In this document: positions 51,914 to 60,476 of the stretch, in pieces
How the letters are laid out: each line of letters opens with the position of its first letter
Numbering within the stretch: the first letter of the stretch is position 1
Source: Phycisphaeraceae bacterium
GTDB taxonomy: Bacteria; Planctomycetota; Phycisphaerae; Phycisphaerales; UBA1924
Assembly (NCBI GenBank): GCA_020639135.1
Contig: JACKHE010000006.1
Span: forward strand, 1-64,000
DNA: 64,000 bases
Reading direction: 5' to 3'
Notes under the pieces: generated by a model
What the model was told of the DNA's origin: nothing
The model's database searches: none
The model's input: the letters and a program-made list of their open reading frames with translations, nothing else
Program-made: the position numbers and the translations under genes

Positions 51914-53398
51914 ATGCGCACAAGCACACGACCCATCGCGACACTTGCCGCCCTGCTGCTCCTGTTCGGCGGGGTTTCGATATCGAACGCCCAGCCGGTC
52001 ATGCCGGCGCAGCAGCTCCTCGCGCCGGACGCCGGGGAGGACGACCAGTTCGGCTACGACGTCGCCACGACCGGCCAGTACATGGCGATCTCCGCGTTGG
52101 CCGACGACGACAACGGATCCAACGCCGGCGCGGTGTACGTCTTCAAGCTCAACGCGGCGGGGCCGAGCTGGGACTACGTCACCAAGCTCTACGAGACCGA
52201 CGGGACGATCAACGGCAGCTTCGGCTACAGCGTCGCGATGACGCCCGGGACCGCCTCGCCGCTGGGGCTGATGGCGATCGGGCACGTCGCCGACAACCAG
52301 TTCGGCAACGCGTCCGGCGCTGTGTTCATCCACTCCGAGACGTCCTTCAGCCCCGACCCGTGGTCGTTCCAGAAGAAGGTCGTCGCGGTGAATGCGGGGC
52401 TCAACCGCCGCTTCGGCGAGAGCGTCGCGATCGACATCTCGACACTCCTCGTGGGCTCCCCGGGCGACCAGACGCTGATCACCGGCGGCGGCGCCGCGCA
52501 CATCCACTACCGCAACCAGGGCGGCATCAACAACTGGGGCTCGGTCAAGAAGCTCAACCCGCCCGACCCGCTCCCGGGCCAGACCTGCGGCGAGAACGTC
52601 GCGCTCGACGGCGACATCGCCGTAGTCAGTGCGCGGGGCGATTCCACCTTCGGCAGCCAGTCCGGCGCCGCGTACGTGTATCTCCGCAACCAGGGCGGCG
52701 CGGACAACTGGGGATTCGCGAAGAAGCTGCTCGCCCCCGACGGCGTCGCGAACCACAACTTCGGATACTCCGTCGCGGTCTCCGGCAACATCGTCGCCGT
52801 CGGCGCCAGGAGCGATTCCGACGCCGCGACTCGCGCCGGCGCCACGTATATCTTCGACCGCTATGTCGGCGCCATCGACAACTTCGGGTTCGTCAAGAAG
52901 CTCGTGCCGCCAGACGGGATCCACGACGCGTTCGTCAGTGACACCGTCGCGCTGCACGACGGGATTCTCGTCACGGGATCGAGCTCCGAGTACAGCGCCG
53001 GGTCCGCCTCCGGCGCGTTCTACGTCTATGGACAGGACGTCGGGGGCGAGGACAACTGGGGGCTCATCCAGAAGGTGCACGCCCCCGACGCCATGAACGT
53101 GGACTTCTTCGCCTCCGATCTCGACATCCGCAACGGGCTTGTCTGCAGCGGCGCCAGGCTCGACGACACCATCCCCGCGCCGGACACCGGCTCCGCCTGG
53201 GTCTTCTCGGTGGACAGCCTCTGCCCTGCCGACCTCAACGGCGACGGCGTCGTGGACACCGCGGACCTGGGCATCCTCCTGGGCCTCTTCGGGGGCTCGG
53301 GCCTGGGCGACTTCAACCTCGACGGCGTCATCGACACTGCGGACCTCGGCGTGCTCCTCGGCGGCTACGGCGACACCGACTGCGCGTACGCGCCATGA
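51914..53398 (+). CDS. Secreted FG-GAP propeller protein with dockerin-like C-terminus (3 of 3)
   Basis: 494 residues; start ATG 51914 after TGGAGAAAG, signal peptide cleaved near SISNAQP. Propeller blades follow the pattern of the two upstream genes (DDQFGYDVATTGQYMAISAL as first). The C-terminal pair is DLNGDGVVDTADLGILLGLF / DFNLDGVIDTADLGVLLGGY and ends C-A-Y-A-P, as in the first paralogue. Recent tandem duplication is plain from shared length, blade order and tail. Confidence 0.84.
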   Translation: MRTSTRPIATLAALLLLFGGVSISNAQPVMPAQQLLAPDAGEDDQFGYDVATTGQYMAISALADDDNGSNAGAVYVFKLNAAGPSWDYVTKLYETDGTINGSFGYSVAMTPGTASPLGLMAIGHVADNQFGNASGAVFIHSETSFSPDPWSFQKKVVAVNAGLNRRFGESVAIDISTLLVGSPGDQTLITGGGAAHIHYRNQGGINNWGSVKKLNPPDPLPGQTCGENVALDGDIAVVSARGDSTFGSQSGAAYVYLRNQGGADNWGFAKKLLAPDGVANHNFGYSVAVSGNIVAVGARSDSDAATRAGATYIFDRYVGAIDNFGFVKKLVPPDGIHDAFVSDTVALHDGILVTGSSSEYSAGSASGAFYVYGQDVGGEDNWGLIQKVHAPDAMNVDFFASDLDIRNGLVCSGARLDDTIPAPDTGSAWVFSVDSLCPADLNGDGVVDTADLGILLGLFGGSGLGDFNLDGVIDTADLGVLLGGYGDTDCAYAP

Positions 53399-53403
53399 AA
53401 TGA

Positions 53404-53435
53404 CAGCGCCCGCCCCGGATCGGGGACGGGCGCTG
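53404..53435. terminator. Hairpin between convergent genes, possible two-way terminator
   Basis: Stem CAGCGCCCG / CGGGCGCTG with an inner CCCC/GGGG pairing. No U-run on either side, so it is either a weak terminator or an mRNA 3'-end stabiliser for the FG-GAP and peroxidase transcripts. Confidence 0.45.
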
Positions 53436-53463
53436 CGGGGGTGAGGCCTGCGCTGCTGGCGGA

Positions 53464-54831
53464 TCAGCTCGTGGCGCCGAAGCGGCCGAGCAGGATCCCG
53501 AGATCGGCGGTGTCCACCGTCCCGTCGTTGTTCAGGTCCGCGATGTCATCCGTTCGGCCGAAGAGCGCGATGAGGATGCCCAGGTCCGCGGTGTCCACGA
53601 CGCCGTCGCCGTTGATGTCGGCGAAGACGGGCAGCCCGAGGATGGTCAGCGAGCCGTCCGGCGTGAAGGGGCTGGACCACTTCGGGTCGGTGTACACGTT
53701 CGATCCCGTGAGCGTGCGGAGGAACGCGGCCATGTCGTTGACGTTGGCGGGGGTGAGGTTGAGCCGCTGCGGGCTCCCGCCCGGGGTCAGGCGCGGGTCG
53801 AGGTTGGTGTTGACGGGGGCGAGGATGATCCCGTTGTTGTAGTGGTTGATGGCCGCGTTGACCGGCGCGCCGGTCCCGCCCAGGTTGGTGTGCATGAACC
53901 CGGCGTTGGCGGTCCCGTCGGGGTTGATCAGGTCGCGCATGGTTGGCGACCGTGTGACGGTGATGTCCGTCCCGCCGCCGATGGCGCCGATGACGCCGTT
54001 GTTGAGCGACAGCGGATCGATGTCGAACTCCGGGGGCCGGTGGCACCCGGCGCAGCCGGCGCCCCCGCCGATGCGCTGCCCGCCGGGGCCGAACGCCGGC
54101 GGCGCCAGGAAGAGCTGCTTGCCGTTGTTCTCGTTGATGGTGAAGTTGGGGAAGGGGGGCCCGTCGCCCGGCGAGACCGCGCGGCCGGCGTCGTACTTCG
54201 AGTCGAACGACTGGATGCTCCGCATGAACTGCGCCATCGCCAGCTGCATCCGGGATTCGGTGATCGCGCTGTCGCCGAAGACGAACTCGAAGAGCGCGGG
54301 GTACTCGCTCGTCGCTTCGAGCTTGGCGATGAGATCGCCGATGCCGGGGTCCCCGTTCGCGCCGCTGAATCCCATCTCGTTGTGGTCCTGGATGGGCATC
54401 GTCGCCTGGTCCTCGAGCGTGTTGGCGCGCTCGTCCCAGAAGAAGCGGCGCTCGGTCCCGAATCGGCTGTTGACCAGCCGCATCGAGTGGCGCCCGGTCG
54501 TCCCGTTGACGCCGATGCTCGCGTCGGGCAGGTCGCTGAACGCCCGCTCCTGGCGGTGGCAGCTCGCGCACGCGACGGTGTCGTTGCTCGAGAGCCGCAC
54601 GTCGTAGAAGAGGATCCTGCCCAGCGTGGCGCCCTCGTCGGTGATCGGGTTGCCCGGGGTCGTGTTCTGCTTCGTGATGTACGCAGGGATCGGCTGGTTC
54701 GCGTAGTTGTCCAGGTTGTTCAGGTCGATGACCTGCGCCGCGGCGACGCCCGTGAGGGCGACGCTCAGGCCGGCGCCGAGCAGCGCCCCGGCTGCGTGCG
54801 GATGGAGCGATCGCGCGGTGATGTACGCCAT
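53464..54831 (-). CDS. Di-heme cytochrome c peroxidase/MauG-family protein with dockerin-like C-terminus
   Basis: 455 residues; signal peptide, cleavage after VAAAQ; AAGGAG ribosome site 7 nt before ATG 54831. Peroxidase domain (about 40-385): low-potential heme site V-A-C-A-S-C-H-R-Q (about 98-106), the following R-A-F-S-D segment, F-W-D-E-R, and the second heme site G-C-A-G-C-H-R-P-P. Members reduce hydrogen peroxide in the periplasm or modify proteins (MauG). Two calcium-loop repeats then follow (DINGDGVVDTADLGILIALF, DLNNDGTVDTADLGILLGRF), an unusual addition for this enzyme class and the only recognised redox enzyme among the dockerin proteins. It links the island to the c-type cytochrome maturation genes of region 1. 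Confidence 0.87.
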   Translation of the reverse strand: MAYITARSLHPHAAGALLGAGLSVALTGVAAAQVIDLNNLDNYANQPIPAYITKQNTTPGNPITDEGATLGRILFYDVRLSSNDTVACASCHRQERAFSDLPDASIGVNGTTGRHSMRLVNSRFGTERRFFWDERANTLEDQATMPIQDHNEMGFSGANGDPGIGDLIAKLEATSEYPALFEFVFGDSAITESRMQLAMAQFMRSIQSFDSKYDAGRAVSPGDGPPFPNFTINENNGKQLFLAPPAFGPGGQRIGGGAGCAGCHRPPEFDIDPLSLNNGVIGAIGGGTDITVTRSPTMRDLINPDGTANAGFMHTNLGGTGAPVNAAINHYNNGIILAPVNTNLDPRLTPGGSPQRLNLTPANVNDMAAFLRTLTGSNVYTDPKWSSPFTPDGSLTILGLPVFADINGDGVVDTADLGILIALFGRTDDIADLNNDGTVDTADLGILLGRFGATS

Positions 54832-55219
54832 GTCGGTTCTCCTTGGTCGAGAAGCGGGGTTTCGCAGGCGACGGCGTGCCCCCACGGCGTCGCGGTTGTC
54901 GCGGCGCTGACCCGAGCGGGGGCCGACGCCACAGCAGCCCAACGCACCTCCAACCGATGCATTGCCGGAAAATCGGATCAATCTCCAGATCCGCCTCAAG
55001 CCTGCCCCACGGTCGCCCGAGGCGCCCGCGCCGCACCCGAAATTTTCGTCACATTCGAGGACACTTGGACACCGCGATCGGCTCTGACGGCCCGCAATCG
55101 CCGATCCGGCGACCCGGCCGCCCCCCGAGGCGCTCCGGCGCCGAGTTTGCACCCATCCGAGAACACCGCGGTCTCACTGCGCGGATATGACCGATGACTT
55201 CACCACAGGGGGGCAACCT
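54832..55219 (+). other. Intergenic region, peroxidase / paralogue pair C
   Basis: 388 bp between divergent genes. It contains the ribosome site of the peroxidase gene at the left edge and AGGGGGG before the GTG at 55220 on the right. Its middle holds no recognisable promoter with good -35/-10 boxes. An ATG at 55187 is in frame with the downstream gene but lacks a ribosome site. Confidence 0.4.
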
Positions 55220-56089
55220 GTGTCGGCAACGCCTTCGACGTACCTGATCTCCTGCGCTCTGCTCGCAGGCGCGGCGCACGCCGCGCTGGGCGCCGTCGAG
55301 CGCTACAAGGTCGAATCCGAGTACCTCGCCCGCCTCGCCGAGCTGGGCCTGGACACCGTGCAGGAGGGCTTCGAGTCCTCGGTGTGGGACGGCTCGCGGT
55401 ACACGATCGTCGATCCGCACCACCTCGTGCAGGCCGAGAGCCAGGGCATCCTGTGGGAGCCCGCCGCGAGGGACGTCTGGGGCGGCGGCTTCGGGTTCCA
55501 CCAGCACGGCCTTTCCACCACGCCCAACTGGGCGCGTTCCGGGGGCTGGGGCCTCTTCGAGGACCACGGCGGCGATCCCTACCCCACGACCATCCGTCTC
55601 ACCACGCCGGTCCCGATCTTCGGCGTCGGCGGGTGGTACAACACCAACCCCGACGGCGAGAACGTCGGCATTCTCTTCGACGACCGCACCACCGCCAACG
55701 CGCCCGGCTATTTCCTCCCCGGCTTCGGCGCGATGTACCCCGGCGACAACCCCAGCTTCGGCCACGTCTTCGTCGGATTCATTGACCCTGACGGATTCAC
55801 CAACGTCATCCTCACCGGCGTGATCCAGGTCAACGAGAAGGGCATCCTCGAAGGCGGCGCCATCTTCGGCTGCGACGACTTCACGATCGGCGTCCCGCAG
55901 GGCTTCATCACGCCGCCCTGTCCCGGCGACATCAACGGCGACGGCGCCGTGGACACCGCCGATCTCGGGATCCTGCTCGGCGACTTCGGCTCGAACAACA
56001 CCCAGTCGGACCTGAACAGCGACGGGATCATCGACACCGCGGATCTCGGCGTTCTGCTCAACGGGTTCGGCGAAACGGGATGCCTCTGA
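55220..56089 (+). CDS. Secreted protein with dockerin-like C-terminus (pair C, first)
   Basis: 289 residues from GTG 55220, chosen because AGGGGGG lies 6 nt upstream, the chain then starts with a proper signal peptide (cleavage near AAHAA), and the length equals that of its tandem paralogue; ATG 55187 would add 11 residues. Mature N-terminus V-E-R-Y-K-V-E-S-E-Y-L-A-R-L-A-E-L-G-L is identical in both. The body is a beta-rich domain with H-G-L-S-T-T-P-N-W-A-R-S-G-G-W-G and V-G-F-I-D-P-D-G-F-T-N, of unknown function, resembling secreted PEP-CTERM-type lectin-like folds. Ends with DINGDGAVDTADLGILLGDF / DLNSDGIIDTADLGVLLNGF. Confidence 0.75.
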   Translation: MSATPSTYLISCALLAGAAHAALGAVERYKVESEYLARLAELGLDTVQEGFESSVWDGSRYTIVDPHHLVQAESQGILWEPAARDVWGGGFGFHQHGLSTTPNWARSGGWGLFEDHGGDPYPTTIRLTTPVPIFGVGGWYNTNPDGENVGILFDDRTTANAPGYFLPGFGAMYPGDNPSFGHVFVGFIDPDGFTNVILTGVIQVNEKGILEGGAIFGCDDFTIGVPQGFITPPCPGDINGDGAVDTADLGILLGDFGSNNTQSDLNSDGIIDTADLGVLLNGFGETGCL

Positions 56090-56958
56090 TGCAACACACA
56101 CGCCTGACGATCGGTCTGACGGCTCTGCTCACGCTCACGGCGCCGATCGCGCGGGCGGACGTCGAGCGCTACAAGGTCGAATCCGAATACCTCGCCCGCC
56201 TCGCCGAGCTGGGGCTGGACACCGTTCAGGAGGGCTTCGAGTCCTCGGTGTGGGACGGCACGCACAACCTCCAGCCGGTGCTCGACCCGCACTACCTCTT
56301 CGACGTCACCAACCAGGGCATCATCTGGGAGCCCGCGGCCAAGGACATCTGGCCCGTGTACAGCAGCCTTCAGCACGGCCTCTCCACGACGCCCAACTGG
56401 GCGCGAACCGGGGGCTGGGGTTCGTACGAGAATCACCGGGGCGAGGGGTACCCGACGACGATCCGTGTCAGCGCTGAAGTCCCCATCTACGGCGTGGGCT
56501 GGTGGTACGACACCAACCCCAACGGGCAGTCCGTCGGGCTCCTCTTCGAGGACGCGACAACAGCCAACGCGCCGGGTTACGTCCTTGGCAATCTCGGCGC
56601 CATGTACCCCGGCGACAACCCGACCAGTTCGGGGCACGAGTTCGTCGGCTTCGTGGACCCTGACGGATTCACCAGCGCCGTCCTGACCGGCACGCTCCAG
56701 GTCAACGAGAAGGGCTTCCTCGAGGGCGGCGTCGGCTTCGGGACCGACGACGTCACCTTCGGAGTCCCCCAGGGATTCAACACGCCGCCCTGCACCGGCG
56801 ACATCTACGGAGACGGCGTGATCGACACCGCCGATCTCGGGCTGCTCCTGAATGACTTCGGGTCAGCCAGCGTCCAGTCCGACCTCAACAACGACGGCGT
56901 CGTGGACACCGCGGATCTCGGGCAGCTCCTGTCGGTCTTCGGATCGCCCTGCCCCTGA
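56089..56958 (+). CDS. Secreted protein with dockerin-like C-terminus (pair C, second)
   Basis: 289 residues; the ATG at 56089 shares a base with the previous stop (TGATG), and an ATG three codons earlier is the alternative. Signal peptide MQHTRLTIGLTALLTLTAPI, cleavage near ARAD. Closely similar along its whole length to the upstream gene (for example ESSVWDG, HGLSTTPNWARTGGWG, VDPDGFTSAVLTGTLQVNEK). Dockerin-like pair starts with a variant DIYGDGVIDTADLGLLLNDF, in which the usual Asn of the calcium loop is Tyr, then DLNNDGVVDTADLGQLLSVF. Confidence 0.77.
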   Translation: MQHTRLTIGLTALLTLTAPIARADVERYKVESEYLARLAELGLDTVQEGFESSVWDGTHNLQPVLDPHYLFDVTNQGIIWEPAAKDIWPVYSSLQHGLSTTPNWARTGGWGSYENHRGEGYPTTIRVSAEVPIYGVGWWYDTNPNGQSVGLLFEDATTANAPGYVLGNLGAMYPGDNPTSSGHEFVGFVDPDGFTSAVLTGTLQVNEKGFLEGGVGFGTDDVTFGVPQGFNTPPCTGDIYGDGVIDTADLGLLLNDFGSASVQSDLNNDGVVDTADLGQLLSVFGSPCP

Positions 56959-56987
56959 AACCACGCCCTCTCGGAGCACGACACACC

Positions 56988-57758
56988 ATGCGCTTCCCAT
57001 CGCTTCCACAACCCGCGGCGCCGCTCAGCATCGCACTGCTGTTCGGCGCCGCCGCTCCGGCCCTTGCCGGCCCGGTGGCCACCATCGCCGAGATGGAGAT
57101 CCTCCTCGATGACCAGATCGAGATCGAGGATTTCGAGGGGCTGAGCGTTCACGGCGGGACAACCTCCCCCGCGCCCAATCCGCTCAACTCCGCCACCGCG
57201 CCGGCGGGCTGGGGCATCATCCCCGGCGTCACCTACGGATCCATGACCGGTCTCGCCCTGCACGGCGGATTCCTCGACGGCGACGACAGCGTCGTTCTCC
57301 AGGGCGGGACCTTCCTCACCGTCACCTTCGACCAGCCGCAGCTCGGTGTCGGCATGCGGCTCATCGACGGCACCGGCAACGTGCCCTACCACGACATCGT
57401 GACCTACTTCCACGGCGCCACCGAGCTCGGCGTGCAGCAGTTCGACCTCCCCCCGGCCAGCGACGCCTTCACCGGATGGCAGGACGCCGCCATCGGGATC
57501 ACCTCGATCACCGTCACCTCCACCGGGACCGGCTTCAGCGGGCTCTCCTCCATCGACAATGTGATGTTCGGCGTCGTCGTCGTCCCCTCGTGCCCCGGCG
57601 ATCTCAACAACGATGGCGTCATCGACACCGCGGATCTGGGCATCCTCCTGGGCGACTTCGGGACTACGAGCGCCCTGTCCGACCTCAACAACGACGGCGT
57701 CGTGGACACCGCGGACCTGGGCATCCTTCTCGGCGTCTTCTCGACACCCTGCCCGTGA
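56988..57758 (+). CDS. Secreted protein with dockerin-like C-terminus (pair D, first)
   Basis: 256 residues; signal peptide cleaved near PALAG. The single beta-sandwich-like domain begins VATIAEMEILLDDQIEIEDF and contains G-V-T-Y-G-S-M-T-G-L-A-L-H-G-G and G-V-G-M-R-L-I-D-G, a pattern seen in PEP-CTERM-type secreted proteins with a jelly-roll fold; no catalytic residues stand out. It ends with DLNNDGVIDTADLGILLGDF / DLNNDGVVDTADLGILLGVF. The start ATG 56988 has GGAG 11 nt upstream. Tandem paralogue of the next gene. Confidence 0.76.
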   Translation: MRFPSLPQPAAPLSIALLFGAAAPALAGPVATIAEMEILLDDQIEIEDFEGLSVHGGTTSPAPNPLNSATAPAGWGIIPGVTYGSMTGLALHGGFLDGDDSVVLQGGTFLTVTFDQPQLGVGMRLIDGTGNVPYHDIVTYFHGATELGVQQFDLPPASDAFTGWQDAAIGITSITVTSTGTGFSGLSSIDNVMFGVVVVPSCPGDLNNDGVIDTADLGILLGDFGTTSALSDLNNDGVVDTADLGILLGVFSTPCP

Positions 57759-57778
57759 CAACCGGAATAAGGACTCCC

Positions 57779-58528
57779 ATGACACCCACCACGCGAACCA
57801 GATCCCGGGCGCTCGCCGTCGGCCTGCTGCTCATCGCGGCATCCAGCGCGGCATCCAGCGCGGCGGCCGAGCAGATCGCCACCGCCGCGGAGATGGAGAC
57901 CTTCCTCAGCGATAGCCTCATCTTCGAGGATTACGAGGGCGTCAACCTGCACGTCGGCGGCTCCTGGCCGGCGGCCAACCCGCTCAACGACAGCACCATC
58001 TCTTCGTTCTTCACCATCGAAGCCGGTGTGACGTACACCTCCTCGGTCGCCCTCACGTTCTATGGGACGGTCGTCAACGGGACCGACAGCGTCGTGCTCC
58101 GCGGTCAGAACGACCTCACGCTGACCTTCGATGAGCTCCAGGCGGGGGTCGGCTTCCTCCTCTTCGGTGCGGCGGGAGATACACAGATCGCCGTCTATCA
58201 CGGCGCCGACGTGATCGGCGAACCCGTGTTTGTCGGGAGCGGCTTCATCGGCTGGACCGACACGGCCGTGGGCATCACGTCGGTCACCATCTCGTCCGCG
58301 ACCGGCGCGATCGTCGCCATGGACGACATGATGTTCGGCGCCACGCTCAACACCGGCTGCCCCAGCGATCTCAACTTCGACGGCAATATCGACACTGCCG
58401 ATCTCGGGATCCTGATCGGGAACTTCGGGACCAACAACACCGTCGGCGACATCAACAACGACGGCGTCGTGGACACCGCCGATCTCGGCATCCTGATCGG
58501 CGATTTCGACACCGCCTGCCCCAACTGA
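57779..58528 (+). CDS. Secreted protein with dockerin-like C-terminus (pair D, second)
   Basis: 249 residues, 20 bp after its paralogue, with an AAGGA ribosome site. The signal peptide contains a duplicated A-A-S-S-A-A-S-S-A tract, coded by a short DNA repeat (near 57839-57868). Domain starts IATAAEMETFLSDSLIFEDY and follows the upstream gene (G-V-T-Y-T-S-S-V-A-L-T-F, V-V-L-R-G-Q-N-D). Cassette: DLNFDGNIDTADLGILIGNF / DINNDGVVDTADLGILIGDF. Confidence 0.76.
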   Translation: MTPTTRTRSRALAVGLLLIAASSAASSAAAEQIATAAEMETFLSDSLIFEDYEGVNLHVGGSWPAANPLNDSTISSFFTIEAGVTYTSSVALTFYGTVVNGTDSVVLRGQNDLTLTFDELQAGVGFLLFGAAGDTQIAVYHGADVIGEPVFVGSGFIGWTDTAVGITSVTISSATGAIVAMDDMMFGATLNTGCPSDLNFDGNIDTADLGILIGNFGTNNTVGDINNDGVVDTADLGILIGDFDTACPN

Positions 58529-58563
58529 CCAGGCCACTCCAGCAAGACGAGGGAACCGCAACC

Positions 58564-60345
58564 ATGACCCGCCCAGCAAGCACACTCCGAACCTGCATCG
58601 CCGCCGCGCTCTCCGCCGGCGCTCTCGCCGCCACGACATCCCACGCCGCGGTGATCTACGTGGATGACGATATCGCCGGCGGCGACGGCCTGTCCTGGCT
58701 TTCGGCGTACGCCGACCTGCAGGACGCGCTCGCCGCCGCGGTTTCGGGCGACGAGATCTGGGTCGCGGCGGGGACGTACACCCCCTCCGACACCGACGCC
58801 ACGGCGTCCTTCGTCATGGCGCCGGGTGTGGCGCTCTACGGCGGCTTCGGCGGGACCGAGACCAGCCGCGGCCAGCGCGACTGGCAGGCCAACGAGACGA
58901 TCCTCTCCGGCGACATCGGGCGTGACGACATCACCGATTTCTGGCCGAACGGCTGGAACATCGTCACGTCCAACGCCGGCCACGTCATCGACGCCAGCGG
59001 CGCCACCCGCGACACCGTCATCGACGGCTTCACCATCGCCAACGGCAACACCGGGCCCTCCGGGACCATCGCCGGCGATCCGCTCCATTACGGCGGCGGC
59101 ATCTACATCGTCGGGGGCAGCCCCACCGTCCGCAACTGCACGCTGACGCACAACCTCGCCGCCTTCGGGCACGGCGGTGGGGTGTACTGCTTCGACGGCG
59201 CCCCGATCTTCGAGGGCTGCGTCTTCTTCCAGAACTACGCCCACGGCGGGGGGGGCGCCGGGATGCTCGTGTACGGGAACAGCGCGCCCGAGTTCCGCGG
59301 CTGCGAGTTCCTCAACAACATCGCCGTCTCCATCTCCGCCTCCAACCTCGATGGCGACGGCGCCGGCCTCGCGCTCTACTGCGACAACTGGATCACCGTC
59401 GAGGACTGCCTTTTCAGTGGGAACACCTCGAAGTCCTTCTACACCGTCGGGACCTCGCTCGGCTACGGCGGCGGGCTCTGGGTCTGGAACGGAGGCGTCA
59501 CCGTCGATCGCTGTGTTTTCTCGGGCAACACCGCCAACTACGGCGGCGGCATGATCTGCTGGGGGCCCGGCACGGTCACCAACTCCCTCTTCACCTACAA
59601 CACCGCCCTCGCGCACGACACCAGCGCAGGGACCACCGCGGGCGGCGACGGCGCGGCGGTCGCCGTGTACGCATTCGCCCCCGACGAGCTCGACGTCATC
59701 AACTGCACCATCGCCAACAACACCGGCGCCGAGTACGCCGGCGCCGTGGGGATCTGGAACGCGCGCATCAACCTGATGAACTCCATCATCCGCGGCAACC
59801 ACAGCACGAACCTGGAGTTCGCCAACACCTGGCTCGAGCAGGTCTCGGGCTTCAACAACGTCGAATCGTGCAACATCGCGCACATCTTCGAGCCCCACGC
59901 GCCGGGCGAGGACCCGCTCGACCCGCAGAACCTCCCGGGCTGCATCGACACCGACCCGCTCTGGGTCGCCCCGGGCATCGGAGGTGATTTCAGCCTCAGC
60001 CCCGGCTCGCCCTCCATCGACGCCGGTGACAACTCGCTCGTTCCCCTCGGCGTCGCCACCGACCTCGCCGGCAACCCGCGCTTCATGGACGACCCGATGA
60101 CCCCCGACACCGGCGCCGGCGCGGCGCCCATCGCCGACATGGGCGCCTACGAGTTCGGCGAGCCCGTCATCGCCTGCCCGACCGATCTCAACAACGACGG
60201 GGTCATCGACACCGCGGACCTCGGCGTCCTGCTCGGCGCCTTCGGCTCCGCGGGGCCCCTGGGCGACCTCAACGGCGACAGCGTCGTGGACACCGCCGAT
60301 CTCGGCATCCTCCTCGGCGATTTCGGCGGCGCCTGCCCCGGCTGA
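58564..60345 (+). CDS. Secreted right-handed beta-helix protein with dockerin-like C-terminus
   Basis: 593 residues; signal peptide cleaved near TSHAAV. The mature chain starts I-Y-V-D-D-D-I-A-G-G-D-G-L-S-W, the usual opening of bacterial surface beta-helix proteins, followed by Y-G-G-F-G-G-T-E and rungs of the form G-G-G-I-Y-I-V-G-G-S-P-T-V-R-N-C and G-G-G-M-I-C-W-G-P-G-T-V-T-N-S (Pmp/pectate-lyase-like fold). No lyase active-site Lys/Arg set is evident. Cassette: DLNNDGVIDTADLGVLLGAF / DLNGDSVVDTADLGILLGDF, the second with Gly of the loop changed to Ser. Confidence 0.84.
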   Translation: MTRPASTLRTCIAAALSAGALAATTSHAAVIYVDDDIAGGDGLSWLSAYADLQDALAAAVSGDEIWVAAGTYTPSDTDATASFVMAPGVALYGGFGGTETSRGQRDWQANETILSGDIGRDDITDFWPNGWNIVTSNAGHVIDASGATRDTVIDGFTIANGNTGPSGTIAGDPLHYGGGIYIVGGSPTVRNCTLTHNLAAFGHGGGVYCFDGAPIFEGCVFFQNYAHGGGGAGMLVYGNSAPEFRGCEFLNNIAVSISASNLDGDGAGLALYCDNWITVEDCLFSGNTSKSFYTVGTSLGYGGGLWVWNGGVTVDRCVFSGNTANYGGGMICWGPGTVTNSLFTYNTALAHDTSAGTTAGGDGAAVAVYAFAPDELDVINCTIANNTGAEYAGAVGIWNARINLMNSIIRGNHSTNLEFANTWLEQVSGFNNVESCNIAHIFEPHAPGEDPLDPQNLPGCIDTDPLWVAPGIGGDFSLSPGSPSIDAGDNSLVPLGVATDLAGNPRFMDDPMTPDTGAGAAPIADMGAYEFGEPVIACPTDLNNDGVIDTADLGVLLGAFGSAGPLGDLNGDSVVDTADLGILLGDFGGACPG

Positions 60346-60382
60346 ATACGCCGCCTGTGATGTCCGATCGCTGAATTCTTCG

Positions 60383-60411
60383 TTCCTGATCGCCGAAAAC
60401 TGGTTTAGAGT
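60383..60411 (+). promoter_or_regulatory. Possible promoter of the SGNH-like gene
   Basis: TTCCTG (60383-60388), 17-nt spacer, TAGAGT (60406-60411), about 66 nt before the TTG start. -35 is a weak match. Confidence 0.4.
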
Positions 60412-60476
60412 GTCCGGACGGCCTCCGCCGGCGAGCGCCGTCTCTGCAGGCGCTGCGGCAGCGCGGGAACAGACGA

